Assembly: GCF_001894985.1 (NCBI RefSeq)
Contig: NZ_BCXG01000004.1
Span: 1-64,000, forward strand
Reading direction: 5' to 3'
From: Rhodococcus tukisamuensis NBRC 100609
Lineage (GTDB): Bacteria; Actinomycetota; Actinomycetes; Mycobacteriales; Mycobacteriaceae
DNA length: 64,000 bases
The position numbers were made by a program, and so were the translations under genes. Positions 1 to 9,101 of the stretch are shown piece by piece; position 1 is the first letter of the stretch; every line of letters begins with the position of its first letter. Under the pieces are notes generated by a model. The model made no database searches. It was not told the origin of the DNA and saw only the letters and a program-made list of their open reading frames with translations.

Positions 1-875
1 CCGCAGCCGGACCGCAGCTCGATCCGCGGATCCCGGTCCTGCTCCGGCCCAGCGGCACCCTCCAGCTCGGCTGGGACCCCGAGCGCGCCCTGCTGCTCGC
101 CGCGCCCGAGGGTGTGGCGCCCGCGGCGTTGGCGGGGCTGCTGCGCCTGCTCGACGGCCGGCACTCGCGTCCCGACGTGCTCTGGCAGGCGCACCTGATC
201 GGCATCGGCCTCGTCGACATCGCCCGGATCCTCGCCGAACTCGCCGCGGCGGACCTGCTCGTCCCCGCCGCCAGCGGTGCGGATCGATCGGTGCACATCC
301 ACGGGCGTGGCCCGCTCTCGGACGGCCTCGCGACCGCGCTGGCCCGGGGTCGGCTGCGGTTGAGCCGGTCGCGCCCGCCCGAGGGGTCCGCGGAGCGATC
401 GGCCCGCCGGGCGGACTGCGTCGTGCTCGCCGACGACCTGGTGCCCGACCCCGGGCTCGTCGCCGAACTCGTCGCCGCCCGGGTCCCCCACCTGCAGGTG
501 CGGTTGCGCGACGGCCGCGGCATCGTCGGGCCACTGGTGCTGCCGGGCCGCACCAGCTGCCTGCGCTGCGCGGACCTGACCCGCAGCGACCGGGACCCCG
601 AGTGGCCGCACCTGGCCGCCCAGCTACTCGGTGCGGTCGGACACGCCGAGCAGGCCACGGTGCTGGCGACCGTCGGCCTGGCGCTGGGCGAGCTGGACAC
701 CGTCCTCGACGTCAACCCGGCGCACCCGCCCGCCACGCTCGACACCACCCTCGAACTGGACGTCTCGTCACCGGCGCTGATCAGGCGGCGGTGGCGGCGA
801 CATCCCCGGTGCGGATGTCACGAGCCGCCCACCGAGCCCGGGGCGGTGGGCGAACCGGTGGATCGTCAGACATGA
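1..875 (+). CDS. Rv3196-type conserved protein (ThiF/cyclodehydratase-like), 5' end cut off
   Basis: The reading frame is open from the left edge to the TGA at 873-875, so the true start lies at or before base 1. The visible part is about 290 residues. It includes GRTSCLRCADLTRSDRDP, a Cys-pair segment of the kind seen in the zinc-binding part of ThiF/TOMM leader-binding proteins, and ends in a second Cys pair (CGCHEPP). It lies 4 bp before the ABC1 kinase gene, as Rv3196 does before Rv3197 in mycobacteria. Its biochemical role is unknown, and the ThiF-like relation is a family impression, not proven. Confidence 0.7.
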   Translation, partial: AAGPQLDPRIPVLLRPSGTLQLGWDPERALLLAAPEGVAPAALAGLLRLLDGRHSRPDVLWQAHLIGIGLVDIARILAELAAADLLVPAASGADRSVHIHGRGPLSDGLATALARGRLRLSRSRPPEGSAERSARRADCVVLADDLVPDPGLVAELVAARVPHLQVRLRDGRGIVGPLVLPGRTSCLRCADLTRSDRDPEWPHLAAQLLGAVGHAEQATVLATVGLALGELDTVLDVNPAHPPATLDTTLELDVSSPALIRRRWRRHPRCGCHEPPTEPGAVGEPVDRQT

Positions 876-879
876 TGGA

Positions 880-2211
880 GTGGTGTCTGACATCCCCCGC
901 CGCAGCTCCGCCCGCACCGCCAAACTGGCAAGCATTCCGATCGGTATCGCGGGCCGAGCCGCCGTCGGGTTCGGACGCAAGCTGGCGGGCGGCGACCGCG
1001 GGGAGATAGACGCGAAGCTCGCCTCGCAGGCCGCCGAACAGCTGTTCACCGTGCTCGGCGAGCTCAAGGGCGGGGCCATGAAGCTCGGGCAGGCACTGAG
1101 CGTGATGGAGGCTGCGGTGCCCGAGGAGTTCGCGGAGCCGTACCGGGACGCGCTGACCAAGCTGCAGGCCGAGGCACCGCCGCTGCCCGCCCGCAAGGTG
1201 CACAAGGTGCTCGACAGCCAGCTCGGCACCAAGTGGCGCGAACGGTTCAGCAGTTTCGACGACGTGCCCACGGCCTCGGCGAGCATCGGCCAGGTGCACC
1301 GCGCGGTGTGGTCGGACGGCCGCGACGTGGCGGTGAAGGTGCAGTACCCCGGGGCCGACGAGGCGTTGCGGGCAGACCTCAAGACCCTGTCGCGGCTCGC
1401 CGGGATGTTCAACTCGGTGATGCCCGGCGCGGACGTCAAGCCGGTGCTCGACGAACTGAGCGCGCGCACCGAGGACGAACTGGACTACCGGATCGAGGCG
1501 GACAACCAGCGCGCATTCGCGGCCGAGTTCGACGGCGACCCGAAGTTCGCGATCCCCAAGATCGTCGCCAGCGCACCGAAGGTCGTGGTCAGCGAGTGGA
1601 TGTCGGCGACGCCGCTGTCGACGATCATCACCACGGGGACCGTTCTTCAGCGCAACAGTGCCGGGGCCCTGCTCGCCGAGTTCCACTTCGCCTCCCCGGC
1701 CCGGGTGGGTCTGCTGCACTGCGACCCGCACCCGGGCAACTTCATGATGCTGCCCGACGGCCGACTCGGCGTGCTCGACTTCGGTGCCTGCGCCCCGATG
1801 CCCGGCGGCCTGCCCCCGGTACTGGGCCGGATGGTCCGCCTCGCCCTCGACCAGCGGTTCAAGGAGCTCACGGAACTGTTGCGCGACAACGGATTCGTGC
1901 TCCCCGGCAAGACGGTCACCCACCAGGAGATTTCCGACTACCTGCGTCCGTTCACCGACCCGATCCACACCGAGTCCTTCCATTTCACCCGGACGTGGCT
2001 GCAGCGTGCGGCGGGCACGGCGACGGACTTCTCCTCCCAGCACTTCCGTACCGCCCGGGCACTGAACATGCCGGCCGAGTACGTGATGATCTTCCGGGTG
2101 CTGCTCGGGTCCGTCGGGATCTGCGCGCAACTCGACGCGGAGGCGCCGTACATGGGGATCCTGACGCAGTGGCTGCCGGGCTTCACCGACGAGGTGCAGC
2201 GGGCCGAGTGA
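880..2211 (+). CDS. ABC1/AarF/UbiB family atypical kinase (Rv3197-like)
   Basis: 443 residues, full length for the family. The ABC1 hallmarks are all visible: the KxGQ-type motif (KLGQ, residues 68-71), an IGQVH loop, the VAVKVQYPG lysine strand, the HCDPHPGNF catalytic loop and the VLDFGAC metal motif. Family members are atypical protein/lipid kinases or ATPases; the mycobacterial orthologue sits beside whiB7 and has been linked to macrolide resistance. Two GTG codons (880 and 883) compete for the start. The second lies 6 nt after a CATGAT -10 hexamer (871-876), so translation may begin at 883 on a leaderless mRNA. Confidence 0.9.
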   Translation: MVSDIPRRSSARTAKLASIPIGIAGRAAVGFGRKLAGGDRGEIDAKLASQAAEQLFTVLGELKGGAMKLGQALSVMEAAVPEEFAEPYRDALTKLQAEAPPLPARKVHKVLDSQLGTKWRERFSSFDDVPTASASIGQVHRAVWSDGRDVAVKVQYPGADEALRADLKTLSRLAGMFNSVMPGADVKPVLDELSARTEDELDYRIEADNQRAFAAEFDGDPKFAIPKIVASAPKVVVSEWMSATPLSTIITTGTVLQRNSAGALLAEFHFASPARVGLLHCDPHPGNFMMLPDGRLGVLDFGACAPMPGGLPPVLGRMVRLALDQRFKELTELLRDNGFVLPGKTVTHQEISDYLRPFTDPIHTESFHFTRTWLQRAAGTATDFSSQHFRTARALNMPAEYVMIFRVLLGSVGICAQLDAEAPYMGILTQWLPGFTDEVQRAE

Positions 2212-2280
2212 CAACGGCCCCCTCGCCGGCGCACCGAGTGCTCGGTGCCGTCGTGAACGCGCTGCCTACACTGTGCGATC

Positions 2281-3195
2281 GTGCGGATCGCGACATTCAA
2301 CCTCAACGGCATCCGGGCCGCGCAGCGGCGGGGTTTCGAGCAGTGGCTGCGGGAGCGGCGCCCCGACGTGGTCGCGTTGCAGGAGTTGCGAGCACCCGCG
2401 TCCGCGATTCCCCCCGACGTGTTCGGCCCGTACCACCTCGCCTACGACGCCGGGACCCTCGCCGGGCGTAACGGCGTCGCTGTCCTCACCCGGCGCGCGC
2501 CCGCGGCGGTACGGACCTGGACCGGCACCGCACTGATCCGAGCGCCCGATGAAACTCACACCGACACAGTCGAACTCGGCCCGGTTTCGCTGGCACGGGG
2601 ACTGCGCGAGTTCGCCGATCAGGGCCGGTACCTCGAGGTGGACCTCGCCGACGCGCCGATCACGGTCGCGTCGCTGTACCTGCCGAAGGGCGGCCTCCCC
2701 GCACACCTGCAGAAGCCGGGGCGGATGCGTGAGGCGCCGGACGGCGGCGCCCGCTACGAGCGCAAGATGCGCTTCCTCGACGCTTTCGCGCGTCAGCTGA
2801 CGCGCTCGCGCCGCGACGCCCGCGCCCAAGGCCGGGAACTGCTGCTCATGGGCGACCTCAACATCGCGCACACCCACCACGACGTGCGGAACTGGCGGCG
2901 CAGTGCTCAGGCCGAGGGCTACCTCCCCGAGGAACGTCAGTGGTTCGACTCGATCCTCTCGCCGCGCACGCTCGTGGACGTGGTCCGCAGCCGGCATCCG
3001 GACACCGACGGCCCGTACACCTGGTGGTCGTGGCTGGGGCAGTCGTTCACCAACGACGTCGGCTGGCGCATCGACTACCACCTCGCGACGCCGAGGCTCG
3101 CTCGGACAGCCGTCGCCGCCGGCACCGACCGCGAACCGGCAGCGGACCGACGGATGAGCGATCACGCCCCCGTCGTGGTCGATTACGACCTCTGA
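2281..3195 (+). CDS. Exodeoxyribonuclease III / AP endonuclease family protein
   Basis: 304 residues of the exonuclease-endonuclease-phosphatase fold. Catalytic motifs occur in order: ATFNLNGIR at the N-terminus, VALQELR (metal-binding Glu), GDLNIAH and the C-terminal SDHAPVVVDY (His general base). It should nick DNA at abasic sites or act as a 3'-5' exonuclease in base-excision repair. The GTG start lies 8 nt after a TACACT -10 hexamer (2267-2272), suggesting a leaderless mRNA. It is convergent with whiB7, with 19 bp between stop codons. It could be xthA, but actinobacteria often carry several paralogues, so no symbol is given. Confidence 0.9.
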   Translation: MRIATFNLNGIRAAQRRGFEQWLRERRPDVVALQELRAPASAIPPDVFGPYHLAYDAGTLAGRNGVAVLTRRAPAAVRTWTGTALIRAPDETHTDTVELGPVSLARGLREFADQGRYLEVDLADAPITVASLYLPKGGLPAHLQKPGRMREAPDGGARYERKMRFLDAFARQLTRSRRDARAQGRELLLMGDLNIAHTHHDVRNWRRSAQAEGYLPEERQWFDSILSPRTLVDVVRSRHPDTDGPYTWWSWLGQSFTNDVGWRIDYHLATPRLARTAVAAGTDREPAADRRMSDHAPVVVDYDL

Positions 3196-3214
3196 TCCGC
3201 CGCCGACCCGTCGG

Positions 3215-3523
3215 TCAGGCGCAGACCGCCACCTTCCGGGGGCGACCGCGGGGACGCTTGCGGGCGATGACGACACCCTGGTCGAGGATCTCGCCGCCCC
3301 ACACCCCCCACGGCTCGGCACGGTCGAGGGCCGCGCTCAGGCATCGGGCGCGGATGGGGCACTGCACGCACAGGGACTTGGCCTGTTCGAGTTCGGCGGG
3401 GGTCTCCGCGAACCAGAGGTCGGGGTTGTCGGCTCGGCACGGCAGCTCGCGTCGCACGACGCCGATCACGGTCGGCTCGCTCGTGGCGGTCCGGAAATCG
3501 TCTCGGCAGGTGACGGTTGGCAC
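3215..3523 (-). CDS. whiB7: WhiB7 transcriptional regulator of intrinsic antibiotic resistance
   Basis: 102 residues from a GTG at 3523 that is preceded by TAAGGAG at 6-nt spacing. Four cysteines (29, 52, 55, 61) bind the [4Fe-4S] cluster, followed by the PWGVWGGE turn and a C-terminal AT-hook (RGRPRK, residues 92-97) that distinguishes WhiB7 from other Wbl proteins. WhiB7 binds SigA and AT-rich DNA just upstream of -35 boxes and activates drug-tolerance genes after ribosome stress. Its leader of about 420 nt carries a promoter matching its own target, a uORF and an intrinsic terminator, annotated separately. The frame stays open upstream to 3739 but has no start there with an RBS. Confidence 0.95.
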   Translation of the reverse strand: MPTVTCRDDFRTATSEPTVIGVVRRELPCRADNPDLWFAETPAELEQAKSLCVQCPIRARCLSAALDRAEPWGVWGGEILDQGVVIARKRPRGRPRKVAVCA

Positions 3524-3599
3524 GTCATGCTCCTTAGGCTTCTTCGGTGGTGTCAGGTCGTGGTGCGAACCTGTAGCCGGGCCTGGAGCTTGGTGCTCG

Positions 3600-3637
3600 A
3601 AACAAGAAGGCCACGGTCCGCTGGTGCGTCCGTGGCC
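3600..3637 (-). terminator. Intrinsic terminator/attenuator in the whiB7 leader
   Basis: On the minus strand an 8-bp perfect stem (GGCCACGG at 3637-3630 with CCGTGGCC at 3616-3609, 13-nt loop) is followed at once by the U-rich run TTCTTGTTT. It sits 20 nt after the uORF stop and 77 nt before the whiB7 start. Premature termination here, relieved by ribosome stalling on the uORF, is the arrangement described for actinobacterial whiB7 leaders. The hairpin is directly seen; its use as an attenuator is inferred. Confidence 0.75.
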
Positions 3638-3656
3638 GAGAGGAAGGAGATGATTC

Positions 3657-3863
3657 CTACCGAGTGATGACTCGGGGTCTACTCCTGGGCACGGACGAGA
3701 GGGCTGCTGCGTCGGCTGCATGCACTGCGAGGAGTGCATCTGCTGCGCGATGGCGCAGGACGCGATTCGGCGTCGCCGACCACGCTGCCGCGGGCAGGTG
3801 AGCGGCGGGAGCGATGCGAGTGGTCGCTGCGACGCCTGGCGCGCTGCCGTTCCAATCGATCAT
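3657..3863 (-). CDS. Upstream ORF (68 codons) in the whiB7 leader
   Basis: An ATG at 3863 is preceded by a strong ribosome-binding site (GGGAGGTGA, about 7 nt away) and opens a 68-codon frame that ends in TAG at 3657-3659. The peptide begins MIDWNGS and is Ala-rich. A short hairpin (TGCACT / AGTGCA, 3721-3738) lies inside the coding sequence and may pair alternatively with downstream RNA. The position between the whiB7 promoter and the leader terminator fits a translation-sensing uORF. The peptide itself probably has no function in trans. Confidence 0.7.
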   Translation of the reverse strand: MIDWNGSAPGVAATTRIAPAAHLPAAAWSATPNRVLRHRAADALLAVHAADAAALSSVPRSRPRVITR

Positions 3864-3950
3864 TGCCAATCACCTCCCTTTCCCTCGTGCGGACTGTGGT
3901 TCCTTATTTGGTCCAACGACGGCGAGCCGAAGCTCGCCGCGTCGGAAACC

Positions 3951-3989
3951 AGGGTATGCGGTCTCCCACAAACCACACAACCCATTTTT
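3951..3989 (-). promoter_or_regulatory. WhiB7-type autoregulated promoter of whiB7
   Basis: Read on the minus strand: an AT-rich patch (AAAAATG, 3989-3983), a -35 TTGTGT (3980-3975), an 18-nt spacer and a -10 TACCCT (3956-3951). An A/T run immediately upstream of the -35 is the documented WhiB7 AT-hook target. Transcription should start near 3944, giving a leader of about 420 nt. A CGGCGAGC/GCTCGCCG hairpin closed by TTCG (about 3919-3938) lies at the 5' end of that leader. Confidence 0.65.
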
Positions 3990-4014
3990 GACCTGCGGTT
4001 TTCCTACAATCCGG

Positions 4015-6153
4015 TCACGGCGCCAGTTCCGGGTCGCCGACCGGGGTCTCGCCCCGCACCACCGCGAGGACGTCCTCCCCGTACCGTTCGAGCTTCGCCG
4101 CACCGATCCCGGGGATCGCCACCAGGCCGCGGTCGTCCTTCGGCTGCTGTTCGGCGATCGCGGTGAGCGTGGCGTCGCTGAACACCACGTAGGCAGGCAC
4201 CTTCAGCTCCTTCGACTTCTCGGACCGCCAGGCCTTGAGCGAGTCGAACAACGCGGCGTCGAGGTTCGACGGGCAGGACTCGCAGCGCCCGAGCATCGTC
4301 GCCGCGGTGCCGAGCAGCGGCTTGCCGCACACCCGGCAGCGCGGCCGCTTCTTCGGCGTTGCCGCGGGCGCCGCGATCCGGGACGCCGGCGAGTCCTCCG
4401 GGATCAGGCCGTGCAGGAAGCGGGACCGACGCCGCGACTTGCGGCCGCCCTCGTTGCGGGCCAACGCCCAGGACAGCTGCAGGTGCTCGCGGGCGCGGGT
4501 AACGCCGACGTAGAGCAGTCGCCGCTCCTCCTCGATCGCCGCCTCGTCACCGGGTGACTTGCTGTCCCCCAGCGCGTGCGCGATGGGCAGCGTGCCGTCG
4601 GCGAGCCCGACGAGGAACACCGCGTCCCACTCGAGCCCCTTGGCCGCGTGCAGCGAGGCCAGCGTCACGCCCTGCACCGTCGGTGGGTGCCGGGCCTCGG
4701 CCCGGGCGGCGAGGTCCCGCAGCAGCCCGGCCAGGTCCAGGTCCGGCTCGTGGGTGAGCAGGTCCTCGGTGAGCTGGACCAGTGCGCCCAGCGAGGCCCA
4801 GCGCTCGCGCGCCTGCGCGCCCACCGGTTCGGTGTCGGTGAGCCCGAGCGGCACCAGGACCGCGCGGACCAGGGTGACCAGGGCCGGGCCGTGGTCGGCG
4901 CCTTCGGGCAGGTCGTCACGGGACGCGGCCTGACGCAGCGCGGAGACCGCCTGCCGGACCTCCTGCCGCATGAAGAAGCCCTCGCCACCACGCAACTGGT
5001 ACGGGATGTCGAGTTCGGTCAGGGCCTGCTCGTGCGCCTCCGACTGCGCGTTGATCCGATACAACACCGCGATCTCCGCGGCCGGGGTGCCCGCGGCGAT
5101 GAGCTTCTGGATCGCCTTCGCCACTCCCGCCGCCTCGGCGGGCTCGTCGTCGAACTCGGCGAACTCCGGCTCGGGCCCGGGCGCGCGCTGACCGATCAGC
5201 TGCAGCCGGGAGCCGGCGATCCGGCCGCGGGCCGCGCCGATCACCCGGTTCGCCAGGGAGACCACCTCCGGGGTGGACCGGTAGTCCCGTTCCAGGCGGA
5301 CGACGGTGGCGTCCGGGAACCGTCGGGAGAAGTCGAGCAGGTAGCGCGGGGTGGCGCCGGTGAAGGAGTAGATGGTCTGGTTCGCGTCGCCGACGACGGT
5401 GAGGTCGTCGCGGTCCCCCAGCCACGCGTCGAGCACCCGCTGCTGCAGCGGCGTCACGTCCTGGTACTCGTCCACCACGAAACAGCGGTAACGGTCCCGG
5501 AACTCCTCGGCCACCGAGGAGTTCTCCTCGAGTGCGGCGGCGGTGTGCAGCAGGAGGTCGTCGAAGTCCAGCAGCATGCCGTCGCCGCGGACCTTGAGCG
5601 CCTCGTAGGCGGCGTACACGTCGGCGACCTTGCCGGGGTCCGCGGGCGGCTCACGCCGGGAGCGGGCCGCAGCCGCCGCGTAGTCCTCCGGCGCGATCAG
5701 CGACGCCTTCGACCACTCGATCTCGCCGGCGAGGTCCCGGACGCTCTCGGTGCTGGTGGACAGGCCGGCCCGGTTCGCGGCCTGCGCCACGATGGTGAAC
5801 TTGCGGTCCAGCAGCTCCCACGGGGTGTCGCCGACCACCTGCGGCCAGAAGTAGCGCAGCTGGCGCAGCGCCGCGGCGTGGAAGGTGCGGGCCTGCACCT
5901 GGCTGGCGCCCTCCCCGATGCCGAGGGTGCGCAGCCGGGCCCGCATCTCGCCGGCCGCACGGGCCGTGAACGTGACCGCGAGCACCTGCCCGGCGGAGAC
6001 GTGACCGCCCGCAACCAGGTGGCCGATCCGTCGGGTGATGGTGCGGGTCTTGCCCGTCCCGGCCCCCGCGAGCACGCAGACAGGGCCGCGCGGGGCCAGT
6101 ACTGCGGCCGACTGCTGAGGGTCCAGACCGGTGTCGGTGTCGGCGGCTGACAT
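4015..6153 (-). CDS. uvrD2: UvrD2 family DNA helicase with zinc motif and HRDC domain
   Basis: 712 residues from the ATG at 6153; an in-frame ATG at 6162 is an alternative. SF1A motifs are present: Walker A (AGAGTGKT, about residue 34), Walker B VVDEYQD (about 228), then motifs IV-VI including [18 protein letters not shown]-terminal to the motor are a tetracysteine zinc motif (CRVC...CESC, about 606-627) and an HRDC-like domain (about 640-705), the mycobacterial UvrD2 architecture. UvrD2 is a 3'-5' helicase essential in mycobacteria. It diverges from the mycoredoxin gene across an 88-bp gap. Confidence 0.93.
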   Translation of the reverse strand: MSAADTDTGLDPQQSAAVLAPRGPVCVLAGAGTGKTRTITRRIGHLVAGGHVSAGQVLAVTFTARAAGEMRARLRTLGIGEGASQVQARTFHAAALRQLRYFWPQVVGDTPWELLDRKFTIVAQAANRAGLSTSTESVRDLAGEIEWSKASLIAPEDYAAAAARSRREPPADPGKVADVYAAYEALKVRGDGMLLDFDDLLLHTAAALEENSSVAEEFRDRYRCFVVDEYQDVTPLQQRVLDAWLGDRDDLTVVGDANQTIYSFTGATPRYLLDFSRRFPDATVVRLERDYRSTPEVVSLANRVIGAARGRIAGSRLQLIGQRAPGPEPEFAEFDDEPAEAAGVAKAIQKLIAAGTPAAEIAVLYRINAQSEAHEQALTELDIPYQLRGGEGFFMRQEVRQAVSALRQAASRDDLPEGADHGPALVTLVRAVLVPLGLTDTEPVGAQARERWASLGALVQLTEDLLTHEPDLDLAGLLRDLAARAEARHPPTVQGVTLASLHAAKGLEWDAVFLVGLADGTLPIAHALGDSKSPGDEAAIEEERRLLYVGVTRAREHLQLSWALARNEGGRKSRRRSRFLHGLIPEDSPASRIAAPAATPKKRPRCRVCGKPLLGTAATMLGRCESCPSNLDAALFDSLKAWRSEKSKELKVPAYVVFSDATLTAIAEQQPKDDRGLVAIPGIGAAKLERYGEDVLAVVRGETPVGDPELAP

Positions 6154-6205
6154 GACGGCCATTCTGTCATCGGCCACCGACATAGGACCCATCGCGTGGG
6201 CAACT

Positions 6206-6233
6206 GGAACAACTCGCGGCCGTCGTGGTGTTG
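6206..6233 (+). promoter_or_regulatory. SigH/SigR-type promoter of the mycoredoxin gene
   Basis: GGAAC (6206-6210), a 19-nt spacer and GTTG (6230-6233) match the SigR/SigH consensus GGAAY-N18/19-GTT. The predicted transcription start falls at or next to the GTG start codon at 6242, so the mRNA would be leaderless. The cognate sigma factor is probably the SigH encoded at 58481-59140. Confidence 0.75.
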
Positions 6234-6241
6234 TATCCGCC

Positions 6242-6499
6242 GTGACTGCAACTGAAACCGCCACCGCCCTGACCATCTACTCCACCACCTGGTGCGGGTA
6301 CTGCCGCCGACTCAAGAAGCAGCTCGACGAGTCCGGCATCAGCTACGTCGAGATCGACATCGAGGACGATCCCGCGTCCGCCGAGTTCGTCGGCAAGGTC
6401 AACGGCGGCAACCACGTGGTGCCGACCGTGAAGTTCGCCGACGGCAGCACCGCCACCAACCCGACGCTCGCCGACGTCAAGAAGGCCCTGGGTCTGTAG
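6242..6499 (+). CDS. Mycoredoxin/glutaredoxin-like thiol oxidoreductase (Mrx1 type)
   Basis: 85 residues beginning at GTG 6242. The single domain has the CGYC active site early in the protein ([14 protein letters not shown]), the cis-Pro loop VPTVKF and a C-terminal FADGS segment, as in Rv3198A. Mycoredoxin-1 reduces mycothiol-protein mixed disulfides. Its position divergent from uvrD2 and beside nudC is conserved in mycobacteria. The SigH-type promoter directly upstream predicts induction by thiol-oxidative stress. Confidence 0.92.
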   Translation: MTATETATALTIYSTTWCGYCRRLKKQLDESGISYVEIDIEDDPASAEFVGKVNGGNHVVPTVKFADGSTATNPTLADVKKALGL

Positions 6500-6524
6500 C
6501 AGTCCCCCGGCGTGGGCCGGGCCG

Positions 6525-7424
6525 TCAGGCCTTGGCCCACGCCTCGAGCATGCCGCGGGCAATCGACACCGACCCGGGCACCAGCAGACGCGCGTCCGTG
6601 TCCGTCGTCCAGTCGCCCGCCGCCAGGGCCGCCTGCACCTCGTCGCGGCCGAACCAGTGCGCCTCCACGATCTCGCCGTCGGCGAAGACCAGGGGCGCGT
6701 CGGGGTCCGCGACCGCGGAGAACCCGATCATCACCGACCGCGGGAACGGCCAGGGCTGGCTGCCGAGGTAGCGCACGTCGCGAACCGTGATCCCGACCTC
6801 CTCGGAGATCTCCCTGATCACGCAGGTCTCCAGCGACTCGCCCGCCTCCACGAACCCGGCCAGCACGGAGAAGCGACGCTCCGGCCAGTGCGGTCCGCGC
6901 GCGAGCAGCACCCGGTCGGCGCCGTCGTGGACCAGACAGATCACCGCCGGATCGGTGCGCGGGAACTCCTCGTGACCGGTGCTGGTGCTGTGCCGTGACC
7001 ACCCGGACATCGTCGGCGTGGTCGGCGCCCCGTCGACGGCACTGAAGCCCGCGCTGTCGTGCCAGTTCAGCACCGCCACCGCGGTGGTCAGCAGGCCGGC
7101 GCTGGAGTCGTCGAGCCGGTGGCCGATCAGCCGCAGGTCGCCGAGCTCGCCGGTCAGCGCCGCGACCCGCACCGCCCACAGGTGGCGGCCGTCGCGCCTG
7201 CCCAGGAAGACCGCACCCGGCACCGGCTCGTCGCCGAGGTCGGCGGCGGGTTCGAGCAGCAGCCGGGTGCCGTCGACCCGCACCTGGCCTCGCCGCGTGA
7301 CCCGCAGCACCGACGCGTCCGCCCAGCCCGCCCGCAGCGCGTCGGTGTCCGCGCGCAGTTCCTCGGCCCGGTCGAGCGCCGAACGGGACAGGAGCGGTTG
7401 GTCAGTCATCTGGAAGTCAGCCAC
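6525..7424 (-). CDS. nudC: NAD(+)/NADH diphosphatase NudC (Nudix)
   Basis: 299 residues. The Nudix box begins GFVEAGES and continues to REISEEVGI, followed by the NudC signature SQPWPFPRS. NudC hydrolyses NAD(H) to NMN(H) and AMP and removes NAD caps from RNA. The four-Cys zinc ribbon of the E. coli enzyme is absent, as in actinobacterial NudC. The upstream GTG at 7424 (VADFQMTDQPLLSR) is preferred over the ATG at 7409 because mycobacterial NudC has the matching VDFQLRSVPLLSR N-terminus. It converges with the mycoredoxin gene, with 25 bp between the two stops. Confidence 0.93.
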   Translation of the reverse strand: MADFQMTDQPLLSRSALDRAEELRADTDALRAGWADASVLRVTRRGQVRVDGTRLLLEPAADLGDEPVPGAVFLGRRDGRHLWAVRVAALTGELGDLRLIGHRLDDSSAGLLTTAVAVLNWHDSAGFSAVDGAPTTPTMSGWSRHSTSTGHEEFPRTDPAVICLVHDGADRVLLARGPHWPERRFSVLAGFVEAGESLETCVIREISEEVGITVRDVRYLGSQPWPFPRSVMIGFSAVADPDAPLVFADGEIVEAHWFGRDEVQAALAAGDWTTDTDARLLVPGSVSIARGMLEAWAKA

Positions 7425-7452
7425 GGACCCAACCCTAGGTGCCGACGACGGA

Positions 7453-8520
7453 CTACTTGGTGACCCGGCGGATGTAGAGGAGCCGGTCGCCTTCCTCCAC
7501 CGCGTCGACCTCGGGCTCGCCGACCCGGAACAACCGGTTCTCGCGCACCACGCCGAGCACGATGTCCGCCAGGTGCCGCGGCGAACCGCCGATCTCGTCC
7601 CGCTCGACCTCGCGTTCGGCGATGGCGAATCCGGCCTCCGGGGTGAGCAGGTCCTCGATCATCTCCACGACGGTCGGGGTGGTACGCGCGATGCCGAGCA
7701 GGCGGCCCGCGGTCTCCGACGACACGACCACCGAGTCGGCGCCCGACTGGCGCAGCAGGTGCGCGTTGTCGCTCTCCCGGATGGCGGCGACGATCTTGGC
7801 CTTCGGACCCACCTCGCGGGCGGTGAGCGTCACCAGCACCGCGGTGTCGTCGCGGTTGGTGGCGACGATGATCGACGCCGCGTTCTGCACACCCGCCAGT
7901 CGCAGCACGTCCGACTTGGTGGCGTTGCCGAGCACGGTGACCAGGCCGAGGCCGGCCGCCGCGTCGAGCATCGCCTGGTCGGTGTCGACGACCACGATGT
8001 CCGACGGCGCGATGTCGTCGCCGAGCATCGCCTCGACCGCGGTGCGGCCCTTGGTGCCGTATCCGACGACGACGGTGTGATTGCGCACGGACTGCCTCCA
8101 ACGCTGGATCTTGAATGCCTGGCGGGACCGCTCGGTGAGGACCGTGAGGGTGGTGCCGACCAGGATGATGAGGAACATCACGCGCAGGGGCGTGATGAGG
8201 ATGACGTTGATGAGCCGGGCGCTCGGCGTGATCGGCGTGATGTCGCCGTACCCGGTGGTCGAGAGCGAGACGGTCGCGTAGTAGAGGCAGTCCAGGAAAG
8301 AGAGCTCGTTCTCCTGCGCGTCCCGGTAGCCGTCCCGGTCGATGTAGACCACCAGCACCGCGAGCATGAGGACGGCCACCGCCATCAGGACCCGGCGGAA
8401 GATCGCCCGGGACGGGCTCCGCAGGATCTCCGGAATGCGCAGCACACCCACCAGCGTGTAGTCCGGCCGATCGTTCAGCGCGTCCTGATTGCGTAGGCGC
8501 GCACGCAATTTACCGGCCAT
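7453..8520 (-). CDS. Two-TM potassium channel with RCK (TrkA-N/TrkA-C) domains
   Basis: 355 residues. After an N-terminal amphipathic stretch come TM1 (VLMAVAVLMLAVLVVYI), a pore loop with the K+ selectivity filter TTGYGD (about residues 88-95) and TM2. A cytosolic Rossmann RCK domain follows (VVVGYGTKG, nucleotide-binding glycines), then a TrkA-C region. This is the MthK-like architecture of Rv3200c. It probably passes K+ under ligand control. It is 28 bp upstream of nudC on the same strand. Confidence 0.9.
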   Translation of the reverse strand: MAGKLRARLRNQDALNDRPDYTLVGVLRIPEILRSPSRAIFRRVLMAVAVLMLAVLVVYIDRDGYRDAQENELSFLDCLYYATVSLSTTGYGDITPITPSARLINVILITPLRVMFLIILVGTTLTVLTERSRQAFKIQRWRQSVRNHTVVVGYGTKGRTAVEAMLGDDIAPSDIVVVDTDQAMLDAAAGLGLVTVLGNATKSDVLRLAGVQNAASIIVATNRDDTAVLVTLTAREVGPKAKIVAAIRESDNAHLLRQSGADSVVVSSETAGRLLGIARTTPTVVEMIEDLLTPEAGFAIAEREVERDEIGGSPRHLADIVLGVVRENRLFRVGEPEVDAVEEGDRLLYIRRVTK

Positions 8521-8600
8521 GAGGGGCTTCCTCGTTCGCAGACATCGGCAGGGAGCCTAACCGAGGCGGGTCCGCCCGGTGCACGGACCGATGCCTGACG

Positions 8601-9056
8601 GTGTGGCCGGTCGTCTTCCCGTGCTCGCGGCCGCCGATCTGCCGCCCCACGCCCGGCACCGCGACGCCGTACGGTCGGGGCATCGCACTCAAATCCAGCA
8701 CCGCACTCTCGGCGATCCTGCTCGGCGCGGGCACCTTGCACTTCGTGAACCCCAAGCCGTTCGACTCGATCGTGCCGCGGCAGCTGCCCGGCAGCCCCCG
8801 GGCGTACACCTACGCCTCGGGCGTCGCGGAGCTGGCGGTCGGGGCGGCGATCGCGGTGCCGCGCACCCGACGGCTCGGCGGCACCCTCGCCGCGGCACTG
8901 TTCGTCGCGGTGTTCCCCGCCAACGTGCAGATGGCGGTGGACTGGCTGGGCCGCAGCTCTACGCCCCTGCCGCTCAAGGCCGTCGCGGTCGCGCGGCTGC
9001 CCTTGCAGCTGCCCCTGATCGCCGCCGCTCTCAAGGTCCGCCGCGAAGCCGCCTGA
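8601..9056 (+). CDS. DoxX-like small integral membrane protein
   Basis: The conserved part runs from about 8682 (ALKSSTALSAILLGAGTLHF) to the TGA at 9054-9056, with four hydrophobic segments and the GAGTLHF...PKPF pattern typical of DoxX-like membrane proteins. Function is unknown. The start is uncertain. The GTG at 8601 gives 151 residues, but the first 27 or so look non-coding. A TACGGT hexamer followed by 6 nt and then ATC (8679-8681) has the same spacing as leaderless genes elsewhere in the window and suggests a rare ATC start. Confidence 0.6.
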   Translation: MWPVVFPCSRPPICRPTPGTATPYGRGIALKSSTALSAILLGAGTLHFVNPKPFDSIVPRQLPGSPRAYTYASGVAELAVGAAIAVPRTRRLGGTLAAALFVAVFPANVQMAVDWLGRSSTPLPLKAVAVARLPLQLPLIAAALKVRREAA

Positions 9057-9101
9057 GCACGGCGCTTTCGCAATGCGGTGATTTCCTGGTGCGGACGCCG
9101 G

